Assembly: GCA_027023115.1 (NCBI GenBank)
Contig: JALVWZ010000347.1
Coordinates: 1-7,710 of the forward strand
Source: Thermaceae bacterium
GTDB taxonomy: Bacteria; Deinococcota; Deinococci; Deinococcales; Marinithermaceae
DNA length: 7,710 nucleotides
Direction: 5' to 3'
Position numbers and translations under genes: made by a program. The first letter of the stretch is position 1, and each line of letters starts with the position of its first letter. The notes under the pieces were generated by a model, which was not told where the DNA came from, ran no database searches, and worked only from the letters and a program-made list of their open reading frames with translations. This document shows positions 1 through 6,784 of the stretch, piece after piece.

Positions 1-142
1 CCTCGCGTTCCCTAAGCGCCTCTGCCAGCTTGAGCTTTCGTAGGCGTTCCTTGACCGTAGAGTCGCCTGCTCCCGCCTCCTCAAGCTGCTCGGCCTTTCC
101 TGCCGCTCTCCATATCTCCTTGCCAACAGGTGTAAGCTGCAT
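1..142 (-). CDS. N-terminal 47 residues of an unidentified protein, possibly a mobile-element gene (3' end outside window)
   Basis: An open leftward frame starts at an ATG (142-140) and stays open to the window edge. It begins MQLTPVGKEIWRAAGKAEQL and continues as a lysine-, glutamate- and arginine-rich stretch likely to be helical (residues 17-47). A strong Shine-Dalgarno, AGGAGGT on the minus strand (157-151), lies 8 nt from the ATG, which makes this a credible start. Codon use differs from the neighbours: 2 of 5 arginines are AGA/AGG, half of the leucines are CTT, and ATA is used for isoleucine, whereas guaB and panC use mostly CTC/CTG and CGC. With the inverted repeats just upstream, this fits the first gene of an insertion sequence (a helical or helix-turn-helix N-terminus of a transposase), but no diagnostic motif is visible and I do not recognise the family. 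It could equally be a recently acquired hypothetical gene. Confidence 0.6.
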   Translation of the reverse strand, partial: MQLTPVGKEIWRAAGKAEQLEEAGAGDSTVKERLRKLKLAEALRERE

Positions 143-146
143 CCGT

Positions 147-176
147 GGGGACCTCCTCTCTCCTGGAGTGGTCCCC
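147..176 (-). promoter_or_regulatory. Inverted repeat enclosing the ribosome-binding site of the leftward partial gene
   Basis: GGGGACC (147-153) pairs perfectly with GGTCCCC (170-176) across a 16-nt loop; a few more pairs (154-156 with 165-167) are possible. In the leftward transcript the 3' arm of this hairpin contains part of the Shine-Dalgarno (157-151), and the ATG follows 4 nt after the stem. The structure would therefore hide the ribosome-binding site. Such a layout is known in insertion sequences, where it blocks translation from read-through transcripts. The pairing is seen directly; the regulatory role is inferred. Confidence 0.5.
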
Positions 177-192
177 CTTATTTTTATGGGTT

Positions 193-227
193 GGGGTGTC
201 TCAGATGTGTTTGTCCGGGGACACCCC
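193..227. repeat. 8-bp perfect inverted repeat, candidate mobile-element end
   Basis: GGGGTGTC (193-200) is repeated in inverse orientation as GACACCCC (220-227), separated by 19 nt. Inside it, GTCCGGGGAC (213-222) is a near-complete palindrome. The 28 nt from 196 to 223 begin TGTC and end GACA, with the TG...CA ends common to elements moved by DDE integrase-type transposases. No U-tract follows on either strand, so an intrinsic terminator is less likely. The repeat lies about 50-85 bp upstream of the partial leftward gene, a usual distance from an IS end to its first gene. The second IS end is outside the window, so this cannot be confirmed here. Confidence 0.4.
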
Positions 228-356
228 CACCAACCTCGACTTACCGCGAAAAACTTCACTCCAGACCGGCGAGGGCGAGCGCGACCGCCAACATGCCGGC
301 AACCTCCGAGGCCGCACCGAGCCAATGCCGCCCGGAGCAAATTCCCGCGGCCGTAG

Positions 357-362
357 TAAAAT
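357..362 (+). promoter_or_regulatory. Candidate -10 box for the lipoprotein gene
   Basis: TAAAAT on the plus strand differs at one position from the -10 consensus and would give a 5' leader of about 50 nt before the ATG at 421. I see no convincing -35 hexamer at the expected distance. Nothing else coding can be supported between 228 and 420; that stretch is otherwise plain GC-rich sequence. Confidence 0.25.
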
Positions 363-408
363 GCGGTTAGCGGAAAAACTAGCCTTGGCAATCCGCGCCT
401 GCAGCACG

Positions 409-414
409 AGGAGG
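409..414 (+). promoter_or_regulatory. Ribosome-binding site fixing the lipoprotein start
   Basis: AGGAGG lies 6 nt before the ATG at 421. It selects that ATG over upstream in-frame starts reaching back to 145 and places the signal peptide at the true N-terminus. Confidence 0.85.
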
Positions 415-420
415 TTTGCC

Positions 421-1773
421 ATGAAGAGAATCGGGTTCTTGACGGCAATACTGCTACTAGGAACGGTTTCTTGGCTGGTCGCCTGCAACCAGCAAAACCA
501 GGAGCCTGAAGGCACCAAAGTAACGATAAACGTGGTTTCCCCTTACGGCGGCGGCGACCCAAGGACCGCCACGGTCGTCTACCAGGTTGGCGATGGCGAC
601 TGGCGGCTGGCCATGCAGGAAGACCTGGGCGTTTACTCGTTCACCGTTCCCAGCGGCGAAACGAAGTACGGCGTGGCCGTTGGCTGCCCGGCCACGCCGC
701 TCGACAGCGTATATAACTCGGTCAACGTCTACCAGCTCACCACCGACGAAGCCACCACCATCAAAGCGCCCTGCCCCAGCGCTATCGGCTCGGCGATTAC
801 GCCGGCGGAAAGCGTCGAGGCGGTTGCCGCCGCGGGCGACACCGGTTACGACAAAGTCTGGCTGCACACCGCCTGGGGGGAAAGGGAAACCACCCTGGGT
901 AACCCCGTTCCGCTGTTTTTTAGCCCCGAGCCGAACCGCGACCTGCTAATAATGGCCTATTCGGACAGCTCCACTAAGGTTGCGCCCCAATTCGTCAAGC
1001 GCATCCGCTTCGTGCGCGACTTCGACGCCTCCCATCCGCCGCTTTGCCCCGCCACCAGCCCCTGTTCCTTCGAGCTCACTAGCGCGGACGCGCCGGTTAG
1101 TAAAGCGGTTGCGGGCTTTACCGCTCCGGCTGACGCCAGCGCGACCTTCTTCGGCGTGGGCTTCGTTTCCAAGAAGGGTCTGCCAATCCCCCACAGCTCG
1201 GGCGACCCTGACCACAACCCGGCCCTCGGCAGCGGCGACTCGGCCGGCGGTAGCTACTGGCTGGTTCCGGGCGCCGAGAGTGGCGACGTCTACTACGCCG
1301 AGGCGTCGGCCGAGCGCAACACCCACGTTCACACCATGCACGACAGCCGGGTAATCGACTACGAAGGCGGTGACATTAGCTTTAGCCTGCCCACCGCCTG
1401 GTTCGATCCGAGCGTGCAGGAAAACGCCCTCCCCACCTTTGGCAATCTCACCTACTCCGACCCCAACCTGATCGGCTACGCCTTCTTCTTCGGCAAGGAC
1501 TTTTTACGGGAGTTCGTGGTAGTCAGCAAAGGATGGCTGGCTGGCAGCCAGAGCTACACCCTGCCCGACCTCAGCGGCGCTCCCGGCTTTGCCGGAACCA
1601 AACCGCTGCCGGGCGACCGGGTCGCTTGGGACGCCATCGCGGTGATGGCCAATAAGACCATCGGCGAGATTCTGGCCGCCGACCCCCTGCCCATACCCAG
1701 CCCGCTACCGCGCCTGCCCGGCCTCGAGGTCAAGACGGCCAACAAGCGCGGTGAATATACGGTTTCTCCATAG
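421..1773 (+). CDS. Predicted secreted lipoprotein of unknown function (450 aa)
   Basis: The protein starts MKRIGFLTAILLLGTVSWLV and continues AC, a textbook lipoprotein signal peptide: basic n-region, hydrophobic core (residues 4-18) and lipobox L19-V20-A21-C22. The mature protein should be lipid-anchored at C22 and exposed outside the cytoplasmic membrane. Residues 32-117 look like a beta-rich module (alternating hydrophobic strands, VYQVGDGDW near 53-61). Residues 140-450 form a larger region rich in aromatics, Gly, Ser and Asp, again without a recognisable catalytic motif. Four further cysteines (C89, C118, C209, C215) are spaced so that two disulfides are possible. An HVHTMHD stretch (302-308) and a DPDHNP stretch (262-267) could bind metal, but this is speculative. 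The longer frame opening at 145 would bury the signal peptide, so ATG 421 is chosen. The gene stands alone, is convergent with fba and ends at a hairpin terminator. I do not recognise a family. Confidence 0.9.
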   Translation: MKRIGFLTAILLLGTVSWLVACNQQNQEPEGTKVTINVVSPYGGGDPRTATVVYQVGDGDWRLAMQEDLGVYSFTVPSGETKYGVAVGCPATPLDSVYNSVNVYQLTTDEATTIKAPCPSAIGSAITPAESVEAVAAAGDTGYDKVWLHTAWGERETTLGNPVPLFFSPEPNRDLLIMAYSDSSTKVAPQFVKRIRFVRDFDASHPPLCPATSPCSFELTSADAPVSKAVAGFTAPADASATFFGVGFVSKKGLPIPHSSGDPDHNPALGSGDSAGGSYWLVPGAESGDVYYAEASAERNTHVHTMHDSRVIDYEGGDISFSLPTAWFDPSVQENALPTFGNLTYSDPNLIGYAFFFGKDFLREFVVVSKGWLAGSQSYTLPDLSGAPGFAGTKPLPGDRVAWDAIAVMANKTIGEILAADPLPIPSPLPRLPGLEVKTANKRGEYTVSP

Positions 1774-1787
1774 ACCCTCCCAAGCGA

Positions 1788-1816
1788 AAGAACCCGGCGT
1801 GCGCCGGGTTCTTTTT
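1788..1816 (+). terminator. Intrinsic terminator between convergent lipoprotein and fba genes
   Basis: AAGAACCCGGC (1788-1798) and GCCGGGTTCTT (1803-1813) form a perfect 11-bp stem with a GTGC loop. The plus strand then runs into a T-tract (1812-1816), which overlaps the last two bases of the stem. The hairpin starts 14 nt after the lipoprotein stop. On the minus strand the same stem lies 14 nt past the fba stop and ends in TTCTTTCG, a weaker U-run, so it probably serves both genes but is more efficient rightward. Confidence 0.92.
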
Positions 1817-1829
1817 ATCTCAGAGAAGC

Positions 1830-2753
<924 letters not shown>

Positions 2754-2757
2754 ACCG

Positions 2758-2776
2758 ACCTCCGCCTTCGATTGTA
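2758..2776 (-). promoter_or_regulatory. Candidate fba promoter (-10) and ribosome-binding site
   Basis: On the minus strand TACAAT (2776-2771) is one mismatch from the -10 consensus, and GGAGGT (2763-2758) sits 4 nt before the ATG. Transcription starting about 7 nt after the -10 would leave a leader of only about 10 nt, just enough to carry the Shine-Dalgarno. No good -35 is visible (only a T-rich patch in the pilT-fba gap). The gap also contains a GGCGCC palindrome (2782-2787) but no terminator. Confidence 0.4.
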
Positions 2777-2802
2777 CGGCAGGCGCCGGTTAGAAAAGGG
2801 GC

Positions 2803-3888
2803 TCAGTCGGAAAAGCTCTTGCCGGTCATCTGGGTCAGCAGCAGTTTGAACTCGTGCGGGCTGGTGGCAAAGCCCTGGGCGTCTTCCAGGGAGATGACGC
2901 CCTCTTTGTAGAGATCCACCAAGTGTTGGTCGAAGGTGTGCATGCCGCGGGTGTTGTCTTCCATGAGGGCTTCTTTGATTTGCGGCGTCTTGGCCTCGTC
3001 CTTGATGTACTCGCGGATGAGGGGCGTGGCCACCAGCACCTCGTGGGCCAGTGCCCGGCCGCGGCCGTCGGCGCGCGGCAAGAGGCGCTGGGAAACGATG
3101 CCCAAAAGCGACTCCGCCAGCAGGATGCGGATTTGCTGGTGCTCGTGCAGCGGAAAGAAGTCGATGATGCGGTTGATGGTGCGGATCGAGTCGAGGGTGT
3201 GCAGCGTCGAGAAGACCAGGTGGCCGGTCTGGGCGGCGGTGATGGCCGCCTCGACCGTTTCGCGGTCGCGCATCTCGCCTATCAGGATCACGTCGGGGTC
3301 CTGCCGCATCGAGTACTTCAGGCCGCTGCGGAAGGAGTCGGTATCCACGCCTACCTCGCGCTGGACCACCAGGCTCTTCTTGTTCTTGTGCAGGTATTCG
3401 ATTGGGTCTTCGATGGTGATGATGTTCTTGGGAAAATGGGTGTTGATGTGGTCTATCAGGGCCGCTAAGGTGGTGGACTTACCGGAGCCGGTGGGGCCGG
3501 TGACCAGCACCAGGCCGCGCTCCTGTCCGGCGAAGTGCTCCATGATGGGGCGCGGCAGGCCCAGCGCCTCGAAGCTGGGAATGGCGTCGGAGATGACCCG
3601 CATGACCAAACCCATCGAGCCGCGCTGCCGCATCAGGTTGCAGCGGAAGCGGGCGACGCCGGGGATGGTATAGGCAAAGTCCATCTCCTTTTGATACTCG
3701 AACATCTCCCACTGATCCGGGGTGAGCAAGACGCGGATTATCTGCTCGACCTCGTGCGGCTCGAGCGGCTTGGGGCTGAAGGGCTTCAGCTTGCCGTCGA
3801 TGCGGACGGTGGGCGGCGCCCCCGCCTGCAGGTGGATGTCGGAGGCGCGCTGCGCCACCATCGCCTTCAGCATGTCAACGATCGTCAC
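2803..3888 (-). CDS. pilT: Type IV pilus retraction ATPase PilT (361 aa)
   Basis: PilT is a hexameric cytoplasmic ATPase at the pilus base that powers pilin disassembly (twitching, and retraction linked to DNA uptake). Numbered from the GTG at 3888, an N-terminal PAS-like region (about 1-100, with SDIHLQAG near 16-23) precedes the RecA-like core. The core has Walker A GPTGSGKST (131-139), Asp box TIEDPIEY (158-165), Walker B DVILIGEMRD (199-208, catalytic E205) and His box TGHLVFSTLHT (221-231). The C-terminal GMHTFDQHLVDLYKEG is typical of PilT rather than PilB, and the length fits PilT. A TTG three codons upstream is also in frame, but it would leave only 0-1 nt after the Shine-Dalgarno; the GTG has 9 nt and overlaps the panC stop as GTGA. 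The motif that reads AIRNLIRE in classical PilT is here LIREYIKD (about 290-297). Thermus-group genomes can carry more than one PilT, so which paralogue this is remains open. No other pil genes are in the window. Confidence 0.94.
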   Translation of the reverse strand: MTIVDMLKAMVAQRASDIHLQAGAPPTVRIDGKLKPFSPKPLEPHEVEQIIRVLLTPDQWEMFEYQKEMDFAYTIPGVARFRCNLMRQRGSMGLVMRVISDAIPSFEALGLPRPIMEHFAGQERGLVLVTGPTGSGKSTTLAALIDHINTHFPKNIITIEDPIEYLHKNKKSLVVQREVGVDTDSFRSGLKYSMRQDPDVILIGEMRDRETVEAAITAAQTGHLVFSTLHTLDSIRTINRIIDFFPLHEHQQIRILLAESLLGIVSQRLLPRADGRGRALAHEVLVATPLIREYIKDEAKTPQIKEALMEDNTRGMHTFDQHLVDLYKEGVISLEDAQGFATSPHEFKLLLTQMTGKSFSD

Positions 3889-4721
3889 CGGTGCCAAACC
3901 TCCATATTGTCAATCAAGCGTACCGTAGGAAAGCGCCCGGCAACAATAGCGCGGGCGCCCGGGACCCAGTCCAAGATAGGCTCGAGGGTATCGGGGTGTA
4001 CCACGGCCAGGTACTCGGGTTCGAACTCGGGCACCCCGGCCAGCACGCGCTCGCCGGCGCTCTGCGCCTGTTCGGGTGTGGCGCCGCTGCGCGCTGCTTC
4101 ACGAACCGCGAGGAGGGCGCGGTAGAGCACCGTGGCCTTGGGCCGCTCTGCGGGCGTCAGGTAGACGTTGCGGCTGGAGCGCGCCAGCCCGTCGGGCTCG
4201 CGCACGATGGGCACCGGAACGATCTCCACACCCAGGTTCAGGTCGGCGGTAAAGCGGCGCACCACCTGCAATTGCTGGTAGTCCTTCTCGCCAAAGTAGG
4301 CGCGGTCGGGGCGGACCAGGTTGAAGAGCTTGCTGACCACCGTGGCCACGCCGTCGAAGTGGCCGGGGCGGCGTTCGCCCTCCCAGCGCTCGGTGAGCGG
4401 ACCACCGACGTGGACCGTGGTGGCGAACCCCGGGGGGTACATTGCCGCGGGGGTGGGGTGGAAGACCCAGGCGGCGCCGGCCTCTTCGGCCAGACGAACG
4501 TCGCGCTCGAGGTCGCGCGGGTAGGTCTGGTAGTCTTCACCGGGCCCGAACTGCAAGGGGTTGACGAAGATAGAAACCACCACCTCGGCGTTTTCCGCCG
4601 CGCCACGGCGAATAAGCTCCAGGTGGCCTTCGTGCAGGTAGCCCATGGTGGGCACCAGACCCCGGGGTCGCACGCCGGGGGAGGGAATCTCCGCCGGCTC
4701 GCTAACGATCCTCACGGACAC
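3885..4721 (-). CDS. panC: Pantothenate synthetase (pantoate-beta-alanine ligase, 278 aa)
   Basis: PanC condenses pantoate and beta-alanine with ATP, through a pantoyl-adenylate, to give pantothenate for coenzyme A synthesis in the cytosol. Family signatures are all present in order: PTMGYLHEGH (24-33, the HIGH-type nucleotide-binding motif with H30 and H33), FVNPLQFGPGEDYQTYPRD (52-70), RPGHFDGVATVVSKLFN (118-134), YFGEKDYQQL (142-151) and DGLARSSRNVYL (177-188). Length is normal for the family and the C-terminal VRLIDNMEV is close to Thermus PanC as remembered. The start codon is GTG at 4721; a second in-frame GTG lies two codons on (4715), and neither has a clear Shine-Dalgarno. The start overlaps the end of the cyclase gene by 20 nt, so translation probably depends on ribosomes finishing that gene. 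Its stop overlaps the pilT start by 4 nt. No panB or panD is seen nearby. Confidence 0.96.
   Translation of the reverse strand: MSVRIVSEPAEIPSPGVRPRGLVPTMGYLHEGHLELIRRGAAENAEVVVSIFVNPLQFGPGEDYQTYPRDLERDVRLAEEAGAAWVFHPTPAAMYPPGFATTVHVGGPLTERWEGERRPGHFDGVATVVSKLFNLVRPDRAYFGEKDYQQLQVVRRFTADLNLGVEIVPVPIVREPDGLARSSRNVYLTPAERPKATVLYRALLAVREAARSGATPEQAQSAGERVLAGVPEFEPEYLAVVHPDTLEPILDWVPGARAIVAGRFPTVRLIDNMEVWHR
3898..3903 (-). promoter_or_regulatory. Ribosome-binding site that decides the pilT start
   Basis: GGAGGT on the minus strand lies inside the 3' end of panC, 9 nt before GTG 3888 but directly against the alternative TTG at 3897. The spacing favours the GTG and implies translational coupling to panC. 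Confidence 0.7.
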
Positions 4722-5640
4722 CAGTATATTTCATTCGGTACATCGCGGCGTCGGCGCGGTCGAGCAGCTCCTGCAAGCTCAGGCCGTCCTCGGGCCGCCA
4801 GCGCACCAGGCCAACGTCACCCTGCACCGCCACGCGCCGGCCAAAAACGCCCAGAGGGGTGGCGAATACCCGGCGCAAACGCTTTTGCAAACCCGCCCCG
4901 CTGGCGGCAACCAGAAACTCGTCCCCGCCGTAGCGGATTACCAAATCCTGCCCGCGCACGCTCGCCAGCAGGCGCCCGGCCAGCACCCGCAACACCTGGT
5001 CTCCGACGGCGTGGCCGTAGGCATCGTTGACCGCCTTGAAGTTCTTGAGGTCTATGAAGGCCAGTTCGAACCCCTCGCGGCGGCGCATCTTTTCGGCCAG
5101 GCACTCCAGGCCCGCCCCGCGGTTGAGCACCCGCGTTAGCGGGTCCAGCCGCCCCAGGCGGCGCTCGCTCAGCAGCAGGAGGGCGCTATAGGCGAAGAGG
5201 CCCAGCCCAACGCTGTTGACGGCCATGACCCGCAGCCACCCCCGGCCGCCCGAACCCAGGGCGAACACCAGCCATCCGACCGCCGTAGTGAAGACCAGCG
5301 AGCGCGGGTCGCCGCTTTGAGCATTGGCCAGCAACATCGAAAAGAACCAGAGGTAGACCATGAACCCCAGCGGGCTGGCCGCCCCGCCGGTGAGCCGCAG
5401 CAGCAGCACCATCATCGCCGTATCGAAAATTAGGTTGAGCCAGTCCAGCCACGCGCCGGCCCGGTCGCTGACCCGCCAAACGAAGACCCCATATACCAGG
5501 TTGACCACGAAAAAGCCCAGGAAGGCCCCGGGGTCCATCTCCAGCGCCCCGCCCGCCAGCAAGATGCCGATGGCCACCCCCAGAATCAGGCGCGAGGCCA
5601 CGCCCATCCGCCACCTGTAAGTTCCCGAGCGCTGCAACAT
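4702..5640 (-). CDS. Membrane-bound GGDEF diguanylate cyclase (312 aa)
   Basis: The N-terminal half (about 13-157) is hydrophobic and reads as five or six membrane helices (roughly 15-30, 38-56, 67-83, 90-105, 114-129, 136-157). It has no recognisable sensor domain. Residues 163-308 form a GGDEF domain that should make c-di-GMP from two GTP at the cytoplasmic face. Visible are LDPLTRVLNR (165-174), the Mg-binding D197 in IDLKNFKAVNDAYGH, GHAVGDQVLR (209-218), the signature RYGGDEF (236-242) and ADAAMYRMK (297-305). An RxxD product-inhibition site (RGQD, 229-232) sits at the standard spacing before the signature, so feedback by c-di-GMP is likely. No EAL or HD-GYP domain is present. The ATG at 5640 has AAGGTG only 2 nt upstream; the ATG at residue 12 is an alternative. 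The gene starts 12 bp after the peptidase stop and overlaps panC by 20 bp, so it sits in the same leftward operon. Confidence 0.93.
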   Translation of the reverse strand: MLQRSGTYRWRMGVASRLILGVAIGILLAGGALEMDPGAFLGFFVVNLVYGVFVWRVSDRAGAWLDWLNLIFDTAMMVLLLRLTGGAASPLGFMVYLWFFSMLLANAQSGDPRSLVFTTAVGWLVFALGSGGRGWLRVMAVNSVGLGLFAYSALLLLSERRLGRLDPLTRVLNRGAGLECLAEKMRRREGFELAFIDLKNFKAVNDAYGHAVGDQVLRVLAGRLLASVRGQDLVIRYGGDEFLVAASGAGLQKRLRRVFATPLGVFGRRVAVQGDVGLVRWRPEDGLSLQELLDRADAAMYRMKYTGVREDR

Positions 5641-5649
5641 TACACCTTA

Positions 5650-5655
5650 ACTTTA
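5650..5655 (-). promoter_or_regulatory. Weak candidate internal -10 box before the cyclase gene
   Basis: TAAAGT on the minus strand lies 9 nt before the cyclase ATG in an A+T-rich patch across the peptidase stop codon. This is the same spacing as the guaB -10 box to its start. It could give the cyclase-panC-pilT genes a separate, nearly leaderless transcript, but a single six-base match is thin evidence. Confidence 0.2.
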
Positions 5656-6750
5656 CTTTCCTTCAATACCGCTTTCGTACCCCCATTCGTGGGTGCCCAG
5701 CACCCTGGCCAAGAGCCGCCGCGCCCAGTCGCGGGTGTCTTCTACCGCCTCCCAGGAAACGCTGGCGGGCACGTCGCTCGGCCAGTGCCAGTTGGGGGGT
5801 ACGCCGGCCTCGAGGCGGATCAGGGTGAGCGTCGCCAGCCCATGCCGCGCCAGCGGCCAGGTATCGAAGTAGGCCAGGCGGTAGGCCAGCGGCCGGGCGC
5901 CGGCCAGGCCGGCCGCCGCCGCGAGCAGCTCGCCGCGGTAAGGCGTATAGGCCAACATCCCCTCGCCGGTGGCGTAAAAGAGCTCGCCCTTGCCGACGTT
6001 GTCTATGTTCAGCACCAGCGCGTCCGGCGGCAGCCGGCCGCTCTTGAGCAGCGCCGCCGCCCCCGCCGCGCCGGTCTCTTCGGCTCCGGTGAGCGCCAGC
6101 AACAAGCGCCACCCCGCCGGAGGCCGCCGCGCCGCCTCCAGGAAGAGCTGCGTAGCCACCGCCACCCCGCTGGCGTTGTCGTTGGCGCCGTTCACGTAGG
6201 GGGCTCGCAGCTCGCGCCAGCCCAGCAGGCCTGCCTGGACCAGAAAATACGCGCCAAAACCTACCCCCAACCAGCCGCCGTAGAACGCCGCCAGCGGCGC
6301 GAGCAGCGCCAGCGCGGCGTTTGCGAGGAACTGGCCGCGAAAACCGCGTACCCGCCGGGGGTCGTAAACGAAGTGGGTCTTGGCGGTGTCGTAGTGCGCC
6401 ATCAGCACCAGCGTGCGCGGCCCCGACCCGGCCTGCGCCAGCACGTTTTGCGAGCGGGCGCGGGCGAAGAGGGAGCTCCAAGGGCGCGGCCAGCCCGAAA
6501 AATAGGCCCAAAAGCCGTAGAGACCCAAAGCGGCCAGCCACGGCCAGCCCAGCAGCGCCCCCAGACCCAGGACCAGCGAAATGGTCAGTACCTCCGGCCC
6601 CCAGCTGGCGGGGGCGGCGAAGCGCTGCGTCTCGGTTGTGAATCCGCGGCTCTCCAGCTGCGCCGCCAGCCAGGCGGCCGCCTCCCGCTCGCGGCTGGTG
6701 CCGGTGCCCCGGTGCGGGAACGCCACCAGCCCCTCCCAGATCTCGCGCAT
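5653..6750 (-). CDS. M28-family zinc metallopeptidase with embedded membrane segments (365 aa)
   Basis: The sequence carries the full co-catalytic di-zinc set of M28 aminopeptidases: H119 and D121 in MAHYDT, D191 in GANDNASG, the catalytic E224 and ligand E225 in TGAEETG, D250 in NIDNVG and H322 in NWHWPSD. The expected activity is removal of N-terminal residues from peptides. The opening EGLVAFPHRGTGTSRE (6-21) and helix to residue 36 match the usual family start. Unusually, two strongly hydrophobic blocks are inserted: about 52-84 between the N-terminal strand and the catalytic core, and about 141-178 between the first and second metal-binding motifs. Each could form two membrane helices or a hairpin. 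There is no cleavable signal peptide, so which side of the membrane the active site faces is unclear. It is the first gene of the leftward operon; the link to the cyclase downstream is positional only. ATG 6750 lacks a well-spaced Shine-Dalgarno (GAGGT touches the ATG). Confidence 0.88.
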   Translation of the reverse strand: MREIWEGLVAFPHRGTGTSREREAAAWLAAQLESRGFTTETQRFAAPASWGPEVLTISLVLGLGALLGWPWLAALGLYGFWAYFSGWPRPWSSLFARARSQNVLAQAGSGPRTLVLMAHYDTAKTHFVYDPRRVRGFRGQFLANAALALLAPLAAFYGGWLGVGFGAYFLVQAGLLGWRELRAPYVNGANDNASGVAVATQLFLEAARRPPAGWRLLLALTGAEETGAAGAAALLKSGRLPPDALVLNIDNVGKGELFYATGEGMLAYTPYRGELLAAAAGLAGARPLAYRLAYFDTWPLARHGLATLTLIRLEAGVPPNWHWPSDVPASVSWEAVEDTRDWARRLLARVLGTHEWGYESGIEGK

Positions 6751-6784
6751 ACCTCAGCCTAACCCCTGCGGTATGCTACGGCTC
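6751..6784. promoter_or_regulatory. Short divergent promoter region between peptidase and small membrane protein genes
   Basis: Only 34 bp separate the divergent starts. TATGCT on the plus strand (6772-6777) fits a TAnnnT -10 box with 7 nt to the GTG at 6785. The overlapping minus-strand reading TAGCAT (6778-6773) is also TAnnnT and would give the peptidase a leader of about 16 nt. A second minus-strand option is TAGGCT (6761-6756), 5 nt from the peptidase ATG. There is no room for well-formed -35 elements outside the coding sequences. Confidence 0.4.

Noticed and set aside
256..366. Short leftward open frame ending in an alanine/leucine-rich stretch (AVALALAGLE), considered as the 3' remnant of a gene cut by an insertion
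   Set aside because: Only 37 codons between stops, no ribosome-binding site and no recognisable homologue; GC-rich DNA gives such frames by chance.
145..420. N-terminal extension of the lipoprotein by 92 codons, using the in-frame start at 145
   Set aside because: It would place the signal peptide and lipobox in the middle of the protein, the added sequence looks non-coding, and a strong ribosome-binding site (409-414) marks the ATG at 421.
2754..2802. Terminator between pilT and fba
   Set aside because: Only a six-base GGCGCC palindrome is present, with no stem-loop followed by a U-run.
3889..3897. TTG at 3897 as the pilT start
   Set aside because: It abuts the Shine-Dalgarno with no usable spacing. 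GTG 3888 has 9 nt spacing and the GTGA overlap with the panC stop.
3891..5030. Rightward 379-codon open frame antisense to panC and the cyclase
   Set aside because: PanC and the GGDEF domain on the minus strand are unmistakable; the plus-strand product is low-complexity and arises from GC-rich third positions.
5689..6762. Rightward 357-codon open frame antisense to the peptidase
   Set aside because: The product is Arg/Gln/Gly-rich with no domain, while the minus strand has all M28 metal ligands.
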